Source: an uncultured Eubacteriales bacterium (GTDB lineage Bacteria > Bacillota > Clostridia > Peptostreptococcales > Anaerovoracaceae). Taken from it: DNA of 20,628 nucleotides. The notes under the pieces are model-generated. The model did no database searches. It worked only from the letters and a program-made list of their open reading frames with translations, and was not told where the DNA came from. The stretch covers positions 1-20,628 of the forward strand of contig CACXCQ010000223.1 in the NCBI GenBank assembly GCA_902766185.1, in the 5' to 3' direction. This document shows positions 1 through 8,421 of the stretch, piece by piece (position 1 is the first letter of the stretch; every line of letters begins with the position of its first letter). Both the position numbers and the translations under genes were made by a program.

Positions 1-1673
1 ATGTTCTCCGCTGGGTCGAGGGAACGGAATACGAGGCTCCGGTGAAGGAGTACATCGACCGGTGCGCTCACATGACTGAGATCGAGCGTACATCGACCAC
101 CAACGAGAAGACAGGTGTATTCATCGGCCGCTATGCCGTGAATCCCTTCTCTCATAAACCCATGCCGATCTACATCTCCGACTACGTCCTGATGGGCTAC
201 GGAACCGGCGCCGTCATGGGTGTACCTGCTCATGACCAGAGAGACTTCGACTTCGCGAAGAAGTTCGGTCTTGAGATCGTTCCGGTCATCGATCCGCAGG
301 ATCCGGATGTGGACGTGAACAACCTGACGGAGGCATGTGCCGCGGAAGGTATCGTCATCAATTCCGGCGAATTCAACGGCATGAACAACAAGGACGCCAT
401 CCAGAAGATCGCGGAAGTGGCGAAGGAGAGGGGCATCGGCGAGCCGACCATCACCTATCGTCTGCGCGACTGGCTGATCTCCCGTCAGCGCTACTGGGGA
501 ACACCGATCCCCATGATCTACTGCGACGACTGCGGCTGGGTGCCGGAGAAGGAAGAGAACCTTCCGGTCATGCTGCCCACGGACGTGGAATTCACCGGCA
601 AGGGCGAATCTCCCATCGTGACCAGCAAGTCCTTCATCGATACGGTGTGTCCCGTCTGCGGCAAGCCGGCCAGAAGAGAAGTGGACACCATGGATACCTT
701 CCTGGATTCCTCCTGGTATGAGCTGCGTTACTGCGACGCCAGAAACACCGAAGAAGTCTTCAGCAAAGACAAGGTGGATTACTGGATGAACGTTGACCAG
801 TACATCGGCGGCGTGGAACACGCCATCATGCACCTGATGTACGCACGTTTCTTCCAGAAGGCTCTCCACGATCTGGGTCTGGTCAAGGACGAGGAACCCT
901 TCCAGAACCTGCTGACCCAGGGCATGGTGATCAAGGACGGCGCTAAGATGAGCAAGTCCCTCGGCAATGTTGTGAGTCCGGCGGAGATCATCGAGAAGTA
1001 CGGCGCGGACACCGCGCGTCTGTTCATCCTGTTCGCCGCTCCGCCCGAAAGAGAGCTGGACTGGTCAGACCGGGGCGTTGAGGGATCCTTCCGGTTCCTG
1101 AACCGTGTTTACCGTCTGGTCTACGATTTCGTGGCCGGCTGTGAGAACTGCCCGGGAGAATACGCAGTGAAAAACGACGCCGACCGCAAGCTGGCGTACA
1201 CCCTGAACTATACCATCAAGAAGGTGGGCGATGATATCGGAGAACGGTTCAACTTCAACACCGCCATCAGCGCCATCATGGAGATGGTCAACGAATTGTA
1301 CAAATACAGAGAAGGGGAGATCAACCCGCAGCTGTACGCTACGGCCATCCGCACTCTGGTGGTCCTGCTGACCCCCTTCGTTCCCCACGTGGCTGAGGAA
1401 ATGTGGGAGCATCTGGGCTATGAAGGCCGGGCCTACGGGCAGAAGTGGCCTGAATACGATCCCGACGCGCTGCAGAAGGATACCGTTGAGATCGTGGTCC
1501 AGATCAACGGCAAGAACAAAGCAAGAATCAACATCCCCGGCGATGCGACCAGAGAAGATATGCTGGCCATAGCCGCTGAGGATGAAACGATAAGAGGATT
1601 GACGGAAGGCAGGAATGTGGTGAAGACCATTGCCGTCCCCGGAAGACTGATCAATCTGGTGGTCAAGGGCTGA
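1..1673 (+). CDS. leuS: Leucine--tRNA ligase, 3' part (5' end outside window)
   Basis: Leucyl-tRNA synthetase charges tRNA-Leu in the cytoplasm and hydrolyses mischarged tRNA in its CP1 editing domain. The frame is open from base 3, so about 556 residues are visible. The N-terminal part with the HIGH-type ATP motif lies off the window. Visible parts in order: the editing domain, with its Thr-rich stretch ([12 protein letters not shown]) and the [19 protein letters not shown] segment carrying the conserved Asp; the return to the catalytic core ([12 protein letters not shown]); two CxxC pairs (CDDC at 522-533 and CPVC near 649) typical of a zinc-binding insert; the KMSKS signature at 945-959; then the anticodon-binding and C-terminal domains. 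The stop is TGA at 1671-1673. Identification is very secure. The next gene, RNase J, follows after 36 nt with no terminator visible, so the two may be co-transcribed. Confidence 0.97.
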   Translation, partial: VLRWVEGTEYEAPVKEYIDRCAHMTEIERTSTTNEKTGVFIGRYAVNPFSHKPMPIYISDYVLMGYGTGAVMGVPAHDQRDFDFAKKFGLEIVPVIDPQDPDVDVNNLTEACAAEGIVINSGEFNGMNNKDAIQKIAEVAKERGIGEPTITYRLRDWLISRQRYWGTPIPMIYCDDCGWVPEKEENLPVMLPTDVEFTGKGESPIVTSKSFIDTVCPVCGKPARREVDTMDTFLDSSWYELRYCDARNTEEVFSKDKVDYWMNVDQYIGGVEHAIMHLMYARFFQKALHDLGLVKDEEPFQNLLTQGMVIKDGAKMSKSLGNVVSPAEIIEKYGADTARLFILFAAPPERELDWSDRGVEGSFRFLNRVYRLVYDFVAGCENCPGEYAVKNDADRKLAYTLNYTIKKVGDDIGERFNFNTAISAIMEMVNELYKYREGEINPQLYATAIRTLVVLLTPFVPHVAEEMWEHLGYEGRAYGQKWPEYDPDALQKDTVEIVVQINGKNKARINIPGDATREDMLAIAAEDETIRGLTEGRNVVKTIAVPGRLINLVVKG

Positions 1674-1709
1674 CGGACCTGACTTCGCACTTCTCGGAAA
1701 AGGAGAAAA

Positions 1710-3632
1710 ATGAGCGAAAGCAAGAGCAAGAAGAATAAGAGCAAGACTAGAAATATCAATAAAAACAAAGAACTGAAGACTTCCGCAAAGAAGACCGGAC
1801 GCAGGCAGAGCGATCTGCGCAGGAGCGCCGCGGTCTCCCGCAAAAGCGGTTCCGCAAAGCCTTCGGCAAAGAAGGGGACCAAGCAGCGGACGGCTGCTCC
1901 CCAGAAAAAAGAGAACGCGGCCAAGCGGATCGAAGCCCAGATGAGCCGCAGAAGCGTGCCCGCCAGAAAGGAAGCGGCAATGCCGGTGCGGGTGATCCCG
2001 CTCGGCGGACTTCACGAGATCGGCAAGAACATGACGGCCATCGAGTACGATGACGAGATCATCATCATCGACTGCGGGCTGTCATTTCCCGATGACGACA
2101 TGTTCGGCATCGACAAGGTCATCCCGGACTTCAGCTATCTGCTGGAATCCGGAAAAAAGATCCTTGGCCTGGTGATCACCCATGGACATGAGGATCACAT
2201 CGGCGGCATTCCGTATCTGCTGAAGAAACTGAATGTGCCCATCTACGGCATGCGTTTCCCGCTGGGCCTTATCCGGAACAAGCTGGAGGAACACGGCCTG
2301 CAGGCGCAGATGCACTACGTCGAGGCCGGCGATGTTTTCCCGCTGGGCCGGTATTTCCGTGTGGAAGCACAGCGGATCACCCATTCCATCGCTGATTCCA
2401 TCTGCCTGAAGATCGATACGCCGGCAGGCGTGATCTTTCATACCGGCGATTTCAAGATCGACTATACGCCGGTGGATGGAAATAAGATCGATTTCGGCCG
2501 TCTGGCCCAGATCGGCAACGAGGGTGTGCTGCTGATGATGGCGGACAGCACCAACGTCATGCGGCAGGGCTTCACCCGGTCGGAGATGAAGGTGGGAGAG
2601 GCCCTGGACGGGATATTCCGTTCAGCCCGGGGCAGAATCATCATCGCCACGTTCTCCTCCAATGTACACCGGATCCAGAGGATCATCGACATCGCCCTGA
2701 AATGCGGCCGCAAGGTGGCTATCTCCGGGCGGAGCATGGTGAACGTCTTCGAACTGGCCAAAGAGCTGGGGTATATCCGCATTCCGGAACATATGCTGGT
2801 GGACCTGAACCGGGCGAACAACATCCCGGACAAGGAGATGGTCATCATCACCACCGGAAGCCAGGGAGAACCCATGTCGGCTCTGGCCCGCATGGCGTCC
2901 CTGGAGCACAAGTCCATCCGGATCAAGAAGGGGGATATGGTCATCCTTTCCTCCACGCCGGTGCCGGGCAACGAACTCACGGTGTCCAATGTCGTGGACC
3001 AGCTCATCGAGAAGGGAGCGGAGGTCATCTATTCGGACATCGCCGAGACACATGTTTCCGGCCACGCCTGCAGGGAGGAACTGAAACTCATGCACTCCCT
3101 GATCCGGCCCAGGTTTTTCATGCCGGTACACGGCGAGTACCGCTTCCTGGAGAAGCACGCTCAGCTGGCAGAGTACCTGGGGATGAGATCCGAGGACATC
3201 TTCCTGCTGGCCAACGGAGACTGCCTGAGCCTCACCCCGAAAAAGGCGAAAAAGATCGAAAAGGTAGCCAATGCGGAAGGCATCATGGTCGATGGTCTCG
3301 GCGTAGGGGATGTGGGCACCATCGTGCTCCGCGACCGCCGGCTCCTGTCGGAAGCCGGACTGATCATTCTGGTAGCCGCCATCGACAGGGAAGCCGGACA
3401 GCTGGTCTCCGGACCGGACATCATCACAAGGGGATTCATCTATGCCCGTGAGAACGAGGATCTGATCGAAGCCACCACACGCCGGGCGGAGGAGACCATC
3501 GTTTCCTGCCTCGACCGCGGGATGACCGACTGGAACGCCATCAAGACCAATGTCCGTGAGGAAGTAAAACGATACATTTACAGCAAGACCAAGCGAACCC
3601 CGATCATTCTTCCTGTGATTCAGGAGGTCTGA
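1710..3632 (+). CDS. rnj: Ribonuclease J with long basic N-terminal tail
   Basis: RNase J is a metallo-beta-lactamase/beta-CASP nuclease with 5'-3' exonuclease and endonuclease activity in mRNA decay and rRNA maturation. The 640-residue protein has the Zn-binding motif HGHEDH at residues 158-163, a HTGDFKID segment further on, beta-CASP motifs, and PVHGEYR with the late metal-ligand histidine. The canonical family start (MPVRVIPLGGLHEIGKN) only appears at residue 91. Before it is a 90-residue tail with 19 Lys and 11 Arg, only 6 acidic residues and no aromatic residues, so it is probably disordered and RNA-binding. I chose ATG 1710 because AGGAG (1701-1705) lies just upstream. ATG 1980, at codon 91, also has an SD-like AAAGGAAG (1967-1974), so a 550-residue form of normal family length is possible. 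The gene sits between leuS and a YlbF/YheA-family gene. Confidence 0.95.
   Translation: MSESKSKKNKSKTRNINKNKELKTSAKKTGRRQSDLRRSAAVSRKSGSAKPSAKKGTKQRTAAPQKKENAAKRIEAQMSRRSVPARKEAAMPVRVIPLGGLHEIGKNMTAIEYDDEIIIIDCGLSFPDDDMFGIDKVIPDFSYLLESGKKILGLVITHGHEDHIGGIPYLLKKLNVPIYGMRFPLGLIRNKLEEHGLQAQMHYVEAGDVFPLGRYFRVEAQRITHSIADSICLKIDTPAGVIFHTGDFKIDYTPVDGNKIDFGRLAQIGNEGVLLMMADSTNVMRQGFTRSEMKVGEALDGIFRSARGRIIIATFSSNVHRIQRIIDIALKCGRKVAISGRSMVNVFELAKELGYIRIPEHMLVDLNRANNIPDKEMVIITTGSQGEPMSALARMASLEHKSIRIKKGDMVILSSTPVPGNELTVSNVVDQLIEKGAEVIYSDIAETHVSGHACREELKLMHSLIRPRFFMPVHGEYRFLEKHAQLAEYLGMRSEDIFLLANGDCLSLTPKKAKKIEKVANAEGIMVDGLGVGDVGTIVLRDRRLLSEAGLIILVAAIDREAGQLVSGPDIITRGFIYARENEDLIEATTRRAEETIVSCLDRGMTDWNAIKTNVREEVKRYIYSKTKRTPIILPVIQEV
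1967..1982 (+). promoter_or_regulatory. Possible internal ribosome site and start for a short RNase J
   Basis: AAAGGAAG at 1967-1974 is followed after a few bases by an in-frame ATG at 1980. Starting there would give MPVRVIPLGG..., which is where RNase J proteins without an extension usually begin. It could be a real second start or simply Lys/Glu codons that resemble an SD site. The upstream ATG at 1710 also has a good SD, so both forms might be made. Confidence 0.35.
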
Positions 3633-3678
3633 GGGGATCGAAGGCCATTCGATAAAGGATAAGAAAGAGAGGCAGCCA

Positions 3679-4035
3679 ATGAACGTTTATGATCAGGCGC
3701 ATCAGCTGGCGAAGGCCATCCGCGAATCGGAGGAGTTCAAGCAGTTCGATGCCACAAAGAAACAGATCGAACAGAATCCTGAGCTGGACAACGCGCTGAA
3801 GGATTTCATGACGAAGCAGCTTGAGCTGCAGACGGCACAGATGATGGGGCAGGAAGTGGACCAGAACGCCTTCCAGCAGCTGCAGCAGCTGAGCATGGTG
3901 CTCATGCAGGATCCGCTTGCCGCCAATTACCTCCAGTGCCAGATGCGATTCACCATGATGATGTCCGATGTGTACAAGATCGTCGGTGAGGTGTCCGACT
4001 TCGGTCTGGACGGCCCCTTCAAGAATATGCAGTAA
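3679..4035 (+). CDS. YlbF/YmcA/YheA-family small helical protein
   Basis: This is a 118-residue, probably all-helical cytoplasmic protein. The N-terminus (YDQAHQLAKAIRESEEFKQF), the central NPELDNALKDFMTKQLELQ region, a Gln/Met-rich helix (LQTAQMMGQEVDQNAFQQLQQ) and a C-terminal helix give the pattern of the YlbF/YmcA/UPF0342 (YheA) family. In Bacillus, YlbF and YmcA form the Y-complex with YaaT and affect RNase Y-dependent mRNA maturation, sporulation and competence. YheA, whose length is closest to this protein, has no settled function. ATG 3679 is preceded by GAGAGG (3667-3672). The gene lies 46 nt after RNase J, and that gap contains a short 6-bp inverted repeat (3637-3653) without a T-run. 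Adjacency to RNase J suggests, but does not show, a role in RNA turnover. The family call is good; the exact orthologue is unsure. Confidence 0.85.
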   Translation: MNVYDQAHQLAKAIRESEEFKQFDATKKQIEQNPELDNALKDFMTKQLELQTAQMMGQEVDQNAFQQLQQLSMVLMQDPLAANYLQCQMRFTMMMSDVYKIVGEVSDFGLDGPFKNMQ

Positions 4036-4045
4036 CTTCGCGATA

Positions 4046-4074
4046 TTGACGAACAGGACCAGTTTTTGTATAAT
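4046..4074 (+). promoter_or_regulatory. Strong sigma-A/sigma-70 type promoter for efp
   Basis: The -35 box is TTGACG (4046-4051, 5 of 6 consensus bases) and the -10 box is a perfect TATAAT (4069-4074), separated by exactly 17 nt. Transcription should start near 4081, leaving a leader of about 35 nt before the efp ATG at 4116. The promoter lies wholly between the YlbF/YheA-family gene and efp. It is the best promoter match I found in the window. Confidence 0.88.
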
Positions 4075-4115
4075 ACTGTCATTGGAAACAACCGTGACGA
4101 GAAAGGCGAGATACT

Positions 4116-4676
4116 ATGATTTATGCAGGAGATTTCAGGAAGGGTATTACATTTGAGATAGACGGTGATCCGCATGTTGTTCTGGATTTCCAGCATGTGA
4201 AGCCGGGGAAGGGCGCAGCCTTTGTCAGGACCAAGCACAAGAACATCCTGACTGGCGCCATCAAGGAGGAATCCTTCAATCCGGATGCCAAGTTCCCCAA
4301 GGCACATATCGAGACGAAATCCATGCAGTACCTGTACAACGATGGTGAGCTCTACTACTTCATGGATCCCGAGACCTACGACCAGATCCCGCTGGCCTAC
4401 GACCAGGTGGAGGAGGCCATGAAATACCTGAGAGAAAACGATGAGGCGACCATCAAATTCTATCAGGGCAACGCCTTCCAGGTGGAAGCACCCAACTTCG
4501 TGGACCTTTTGGTCACAGAGACGGAGCCGGGCGTGAAGGGCGATACGGCAACCAATGTCACCAAGGCGGCTACGGTCGAGACCGGCGCCGTCATCCAGGT
4601 CCCCATCTTCATCGAAGAGGGCGAACGGATACAGATCGATACCAGGTCGGGAGAATATCTCGGCAGATCCAAATAG
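4116..4676 (+). CDS. efp: Elongation factor P
   Basis: EF-P enters the ribosome beside the P site and relieves stalling at polyproline stretches. The 186 residues match the full family length with three beta-barrel domains: KOW-like domain I (1-~63), OB domain II (~64-127) and OB domain III (~128-184). The domain I loop tip is [12 protein letters not shown], placing Lys32 where Firmicute EF-P proteins carry the functional and often modified lysine. The C-terminal signature [19 protein letters not shown]...[10 protein letters not shown] is intact. No lysine- or arginine-modifying enzyme (EpmA/B/C, EarP) is in the window. The gene has its own consensus promoter upstream and an intrinsic terminator just after its stop, so it is probably transcribed alone and at a high level. 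Confidence 0.98.
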   Translation: MIYAGDFRKGITFEIDGDPHVVLDFQHVKPGKGAAFVRTKHKNILTGAIKEESFNPDAKFPKAHIETKSMQYLYNDGELYYFMDPETYDQIPLAYDQVEEAMKYLRENDEATIKFYQGNAFQVEAPNFVDLLVTETEPGVKGDTATNVTKAATVETGAVIQVPIFIEEGERIQIDTRSGEYLGRSK

Positions 4677-4684
4677 TCAGTTCA

Positions 4685-4712
4685 AAAAAGGAACGATCTG
4701 TCGTTCCTTTTT
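4685..4712 (+). terminator. Intrinsic terminator after efp
   Basis: A perfect 12-bp stem pairs AAAAAGGAACGA (4685-4696) with TCGTTCCTTTTT (4701-4712) around the loop TCTG. The downstream arm ends in five Ts, so the hairpin and U-run overlap, and the A/T flanks could make it work in both directions. It begins 8 nt after the efp stop. Only 16 nt separate its end from the mltG start, which leaves little room for a new promoter. Confidence 0.9.
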
Positions 4713-4716
4713 GTAT

Positions 4717-4722
4717 AGGAGG
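4717..4722 (+). promoter_or_regulatory. Strong Shine-Dalgarno that fixes the mltG start
   Basis: A full AGGAGG six nucleotides before ATG 4729. It settles the mltG start in favour of 4729 over the longer in-frame reading that begins inside efp. It falls 5 nt after the efp terminator stem, so only read-through transcripts, or transcripts starting in this short gap, would carry it. Confidence 0.9.
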
Positions 4723-4728
4723 TCATTT

Positions 4729-5802
4729 ATGACAAGAAGAGGCAGCACGAAAGTCAAGTTGCTCCTGGTGATCCTGCTCCTGGTCGTTGCGGCCGGGGCA
4801 GGAGGGGTCCTGATGTATCTCAACGGCATCGAAGCCGTGGATCCGGACAACAACGAATCCGTCACCGTGGAGATCCCCTCCGGCAGCGGCGCGAGCTACA
4901 TCGTAGACATTCTGGACGAAAACGGCCTGGTGAAGAGCCCGCTTTTCGCGAAGATCAACACGAAGCTGGGCGGATATGACTCTCTACAGGCCAACACATA
5001 CATATTCAACCGCGCGATGTCTTTCCCGGAGATGATGACCGCCATCAACACCGGTGATTTCGATTACCTTCTGAAGAAGTCCATCGAGGTCTCCGACGGC
5101 GCGCGGCTGCAGCAGGTGGCTGACGCCATCTCACAGGAGCTGCCGTATACCTCCAAAGAGATCATGGCGGTCTGGTCCGACAAGACCTACCTGAAGCAGC
5201 TCATCGATAAGTACTGGTTCCTCACCGACGAGATCCTCGGCGACAAGGTCATGTACCCCCTGGAAGGATATCTGTACGCGGACACATATTACCTGACCTC
5301 GGATGACATCACCATCGAGACCTTCACCGAGATGTGCCTCGACCAGATGGATGCCGCGCTGTCGGAGCGCAAGAGCCAGATCGAGTCGACGGGCTTTACC
5401 GTGCACGAGTTCCTGACGCTGACCTCCATCGTCACCAAAGAGGCGACCGCGGACGATCAGGCGGGCGTTGCCGGTGTGTTCATGAACCGGCTGAAGCAGG
5501 ATATGTCCCTGGGCAGCGATGTTACGGTATGCTATATCTTCCAGGAGGACCGGGTGGATCTGAAGCAGAGCCAGCTTTCCAGCGACAGCCCGTACAACAC
5601 CCGTAAGGTGGCGGGGCTGCCTCCCGGACCTATCTGCCAGGTGGTGGCTGATGCCATGGACGCGGTGATCAATTACGAACAGAACGATTATCTGTTCTTC
5701 TTCGCCGGCCCCGATGGCACCGTATACTATGCGAAGACCGCGGCGGAACATGAGAAGAACGTTGCTGACCATCCCTGGAGCGAAGAGGATCTGAACCAGT
5801 AA
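4729..5802 (+). CDS. mltG: Endolytic murein transglycosylase MltG (YceG-like)
   Basis: MltG cleaves nascent peptidoglycan strands at the inner membrane and limits glycan length, working near the elongation synthases. From ATG 4729 the protein has 357 residues: a short basic cytoplasmic end (MTRRGSTKVK), one membrane helix (about residues 11-32) and an extracytoplasmic YceG domain. Signatures are MYPLEGYLYADTYYL, TSIVTKEATADDQAGVAGVFMNRL (in two parts, before and after Ala), and YNTRKVAGLPPGPICQ. The probable catalytic glutamate is Glu238 in SIVTKEA. Many family members have Glu where this protein has Thr two residues earlier. I chose 4729 because AGGAGG (4717-4722) lies 6 nt upstream and the membrane anchor follows at once. 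A longer in-frame reading from 4555 would overlap efp and cross its terminator. In Bacillus, too, mltG (yrrL) lies near U32-family genes, as here. Confidence 0.95.
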   Translation: MTRRGSTKVKLLLVILLLVVAAGAGGVLMYLNGIEAVDPDNNESVTVEIPSGSGASYIVDILDENGLVKSPLFAKINTKLGGYDSLQANTYIFNRAMSFPEMMTAINTGDFDYLLKKSIEVSDGARLQQVADAISQELPYTSKEIMAVWSDKTYLKQLIDKYWFLTDEILGDKVMYPLEGYLYADTYYLTSDDITIETFTEMCLDQMDAALSERKSQIESTGFTVHEFLTLTSIVTKEATADDQAGVAGVFMNRLKQDMSLGSDVTVCYIFQEDRVDLKQSQLSSDSPYNTRKVAGLPPGPICQVVADAMDAVINYEQNDYLFFFAGPDGTVYYAKTAAEHEKNVADHPWSEEDLNQ

Positions 5803-5806
5803 CGCC

Positions 5807-7054
5807 ATGAACACACAAGGGATGATAAGCAGACCGGAGCTGCTGGCGCCTGCCGGCGATCCGGAGAAACTGAGAATCGCAATACGATACGGGGCGGATG
5901 CCGTCTATTTCGGCGGAGAAGCCTTCAGCCTGCGTTCCGGCGCCGGCGGATTCGACCTGCAGCAGATCGCTGACGGGGTGGAATACGCCCATGCACGGAA
6001 CGTGCGCTGTCATATGGCGCTGAACATCTACGCCCACAACGAAGACCTGCCCGGACTGAAGACGTATCTGGCGGAGCTGAAGGGGATCCCCATCGACGCC
6101 TTCATCGTTTCCGATCCGGCGGTGCTGTGCCTTCTGCGGGAGCATTTCCCCCAGGCGCAGCTGCATCTGTCCACCCAGGCCAATACGACGAACTATCTTT
6201 CCGCCCGCTTCTGGTACGACCAGGGTGTCCGGCGGCTCGTCCTTGCCCGGGAGCTTTCCCTTGCGGAGATCGGCCAGATCCGGGAGAACATTCCGGAGGA
6301 TATGGAGCTGGAGTGCTTCGCTCACGGCGCCATGTGCATATCCTATTCCGGCAGATGCCTGCTGAGCAGCTTCATGACCGGACGGGACGCCAACCGGGGC
6401 GCCTGTGCCCATCCATGCCGGTACAAATACCGCCTGGAGGAGGAGAAGCGGCCAGGTGAATACTGGCCCGTGGAGGAAGACGCCCGGGGAACCTACATCA
6501 TGAATTCCAACGACCTCTGCATGCTGGAGCATATTCCGGATCTCGCAAAGGCAGGCGTGTGCTCCCTGAAGATCGAGGGCCGGATGAAGAGCATATTCTA
6601 TCTGGCTCATGTGGTGAAAGCCTACCGGCAGGCCATCGATTCCTTCGCGAAGGACCCGGCCGCATGGCAGTGCGAGGATGCCTGGGTCGAGGAGATGTCC
6701 AAGGCGTCGCACCGCCATTTCACCACCGGGTTTTACTATCACGCGCCGGGAGCGGAGGATCACAATTACGAGACCAGCTCCTACTCCAGGGACTACACGT
6801 TTATCGGACTGGTGCGGTCCTATGATCCGGATACCGGGATGGCAGTAGTTGAGCAGAGAAATAAGATGGTCCTGGGAGATGAGATCGAAGTATTCGGACC
6901 GGGCGGATCCCCGGGATTTACCCAGAAGATCACCCGGATGACGGATGAGGAGGGGGAGAGCATCGACTCCGCGCCCCATCCCCAGCAGATCGTACATATC
7001 CAAATGGAGCAGCCGGCTGATACGGACTGGATGCTCCGCAGAAAGGAGAACTGA
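5807..7054 (+). CDS. U32-family protein, probable tRNA hydroxylation protein TrhP type
   Basis: This belongs to the former 'peptidase U32' (YegQ/TrhP) family. Characterised members do not act as peptidases: they use prephenate for 5-hydroxyuridine formation at tRNA position 34, or they hydroxylate other substrates, with an Fe-S cluster. The 415 residues start with the family's RPELLAPAGDPEKLRIAIRYG (split here: RPELLAPAGDPEKL then RIAIRYG) and YFGG strand. A cysteine cluster (C170, C177, C184, C200, C204) includes CFAHGAMC and GACAHPCRYKY, followed by LKIEGRMKS and a C-terminal beta domain (~330-405). mltG ends 4 nt before the ATG and no clear SD is seen, so translation is probably coupled. 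A second ATG at 5822 is possible. Bacillus has two such genes (yrrN and yrrO, one short and one long) near mltG; this length matches the long form. Family certain; substrate inferred. Confidence 0.88.
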   Translation: MNTQGMISRPELLAPAGDPEKLRIAIRYGADAVYFGGEAFSLRSGAGGFDLQQIADGVEYAHARNVRCHMALNIYAHNEDLPGLKTYLAELKGIPIDAFIVSDPAVLCLLREHFPQAQLHLSTQANTTNYLSARFWYDQGVRRLVLARELSLAEIGQIRENIPEDMELECFAHGAMCISYSGRCLLSSFMTGRDANRGACAHPCRYKYRLEEEKRPGEYWPVEEDARGTYIMNSNDLCMLEHIPDLAKAGVCSLKIEGRMKSIFYLAHVVKAYRQAIDSFAKDPAAWQCEDAWVEEMSKASHRHFTTGFYYHAPGAEDHNYETSSYSRDYTFIGLVRSYDPDTGMAVVEQRNKMVLGDEIEVFGPGGSPGFTQKITRMTDEEGESIDSAPHPQQIVHIQMEQPADTDWMLRRKEN

Positions 7055-8421
7055 TGATATCTGAAACTGTTCCGTTATGGAGCGTTGTTGTATTTATCGC
7101 CATCATCGCGGTCAACGCCTATGTGGTGGCTGTGGAACGGGCCATGTCCTCCGTAAACAAGGTGAGGATCCGTGGACTTGCGGACGATGGAAACCATCGC
7201 GCTGAGGACCTGTTGGCCATCATTGAGGATCCCGGCACATATATGCCTGCCCTGCGTGGAGCCAGCGTTCTGCTGGGAACTTCCGCCGCGATAACGGCGG
7301 TATGGTTTTTCCTGAATCCAGTAAGGCTCGGCCTTATGTACCTGGGAATGAAGGAGGGGGACACCCTGACCCTGGTTTCCGTTGTGGTGCTGATCCTTCT
7401 GCTCACCCTGGTGATGTGCGCCTTCACGGAGCTTCTTCCCCGGCGCATCGCGGTACTTCACGCCGACGGCATCGCCATGACCGGCGCCGGCTTCTGTCAG
7501 GCCGTGATCTGGGCAATGCGCCCATTGACCGCCATTTCCTCCGCCATCGTTTTCATCTTCCTGAAGCTGTTTCGCCAGCGGATCGAATACAATTATAACG
7601 AGTATTCCGAGGAGGACATCGTGTCCATGCTGGAGGCAGGGCAGGAAAGCGGAGAACTGAAAGAAGAAGGAAAGAAGATGATCACCGGCGTGTTCGCCTT
7701 TGACGATCTTCTGGCTTATGAAGTCATGACTCCCCGTACGGACGTTTTCGCCATCGACATCAACGATCCGTCGGAGGAGTATCTGGACGAGCTGATGGAG
7801 CTTCGTTTTTCCCGTATTCCGGTCTATGAGGATGACAGCGACAATATCATCGGCATCCTGTACATCAAGGACTATCTGATCCAGGCCAGGGAAGCGGGCT
7901 TCGACAACGTGGATATCCGTTCCATCCTGCGCACCCCGTATTTCGTTCCGGAGACCAAGAATATCGACTCGCTCTTTGTGGAACTGCAGAAGACCAAGCA
8001 GCACATCGCCATTCTCATCGATGAGTACGGCGGTTTCAGCGGCATCGTCACCATGGAGGACATCATCGAGGAGGTCATGGGAGAGATCGATGACGAATAC
8101 GATGAGGAGGAACCGGAGATCAGGATGATCTCCAAGGACACCTGGATCCTGGACGGCAGCATGGACCTGGACGACATCGATGAAGAACTGGGTATCGATC
8201 TCGAATCCGAGACCAGCGAGACCATCGGCGGATTCCTCATCGACATCCTGGGAGAGATCCCGGACGAGGATGACCTGAACCAGCTGATCACCTACGAAAA
8301 CTACGAATTCATCATCCAGTCCGTGAAGGACCGGAGGATCGAACAGGTGAAGATGCGCGTCCTTCCCAAGGCCGATCTCCCGGACCAGGAGGATAACCCG
8401 GAAGAATTGCGAAGCAGCTAG
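7054..8421 (+). CDS. CNNM/HlyC-CorC family membrane protein with CBS pair
   Basis: A 455-residue integral membrane protein of the UPF0053/CorC (CNNM) family, whose members are linked to Mg2+ (or Na+/Mg2+) transport; the old hemolysin label is misleading. The N-terminal CNNM domain has hydrophobic segments at about 8-27, 65-87, 103-125 and 145-170, with ELLPRRIA after the third. Next come the acidic linker EYSEEDIVSMLEAGQESGEL, the VMTPRTDV motif (V224 on), two CBS domains (about 215-340, including FSRIPVYEDD and IAILIDEYGGFSGIVTMED) and a C-terminal CorC_HlyC transporter-associated domain (about 355-435). The CBS pair probably senses Mg-ATP. Its ATG shares one base with the U32 gene's TGA, and AAAGGAG (7042-7048) lies upstream. 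The end of its coding region contains the -35 box of the next promoter. Confidence 0.92.
   Translation: MISETVPLWSVVVFIAIIAVNAYVVAVERAMSSVNKVRIRGLADDGNHRAEDLLAIIEDPGTYMPALRGASVLLGTSAAITAVWFFLNPVRLGLMYLGMKEGDTLTLVSVVVLILLLTLVMCAFTELLPRRIAVLHADGIAMTGAGFCQAVIWAMRPLTAISSAIVFIFLKLFRQRIEYNYNEYSEEDIVSMLEAGQESGELKEEGKKMITGVFAFDDLLAYEVMTPRTDVFAIDINDPSEEYLDELMELRFSRIPVYEDDSDNIIGILYIKDYLIQAREAGFDNVDIRSILRTPYFVPETKNIDSLFVELQKTKQHIAILIDEYGGFSGIVTMEDIIEEVMGEIDDEYDEEEPEIRMISKDTWILDGSMDLDDIDEELGIDLESETSETIGGFLIDILGEIPDEDDLNQLITYENYEFIIQSVKDRRIEQVKMRVLPKADLPDQEDNPEELRSS

Noticed and set aside
1599..1627. TTGACG near the end of leuS as a promoter for RNase J
   Set aside because: No -10-like sequence occurs at 16-18 nt spacing (GAAGAC at the expected site).
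1065..2015. Open frame of 316 codons on the - strand across the leuS end and RNase J tail
   Set aside because: Antisense to leuS and to the Lys-rich RNase J tail. The many Leu/Phe/Ser codons are complements of Lys/Glu/Arg codons, so it is not a membrane protein gene.
3637..3653. Inverted repeat ATCGAA-GGCCA-TTCGAT between RNase J and the YlbF/YheA-family gene
   Set aside because: Only a 6-bp AT-rich stem with no following T-run; too weak to call a terminator or operator.
4555..4728. N-terminal extension of mltG beginning inside efp
   Set aside because: It would overlap efp, pass through the terminator hairpin, and put 58 Arg/Ser/Pro-rich residues ahead of the membrane anchor. ATG 4729 has a full AGGAGG.
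5669..7003. Long open frame of 444 codons on the - strand opposite the U32 gene
   Set aside because: It lies fully antisense to a well-supported family gene and mltG's 3' end. Its translation is rich in His, Gly, Leu and Gln with no recognisable domain, as expected from mirrored codon bias.
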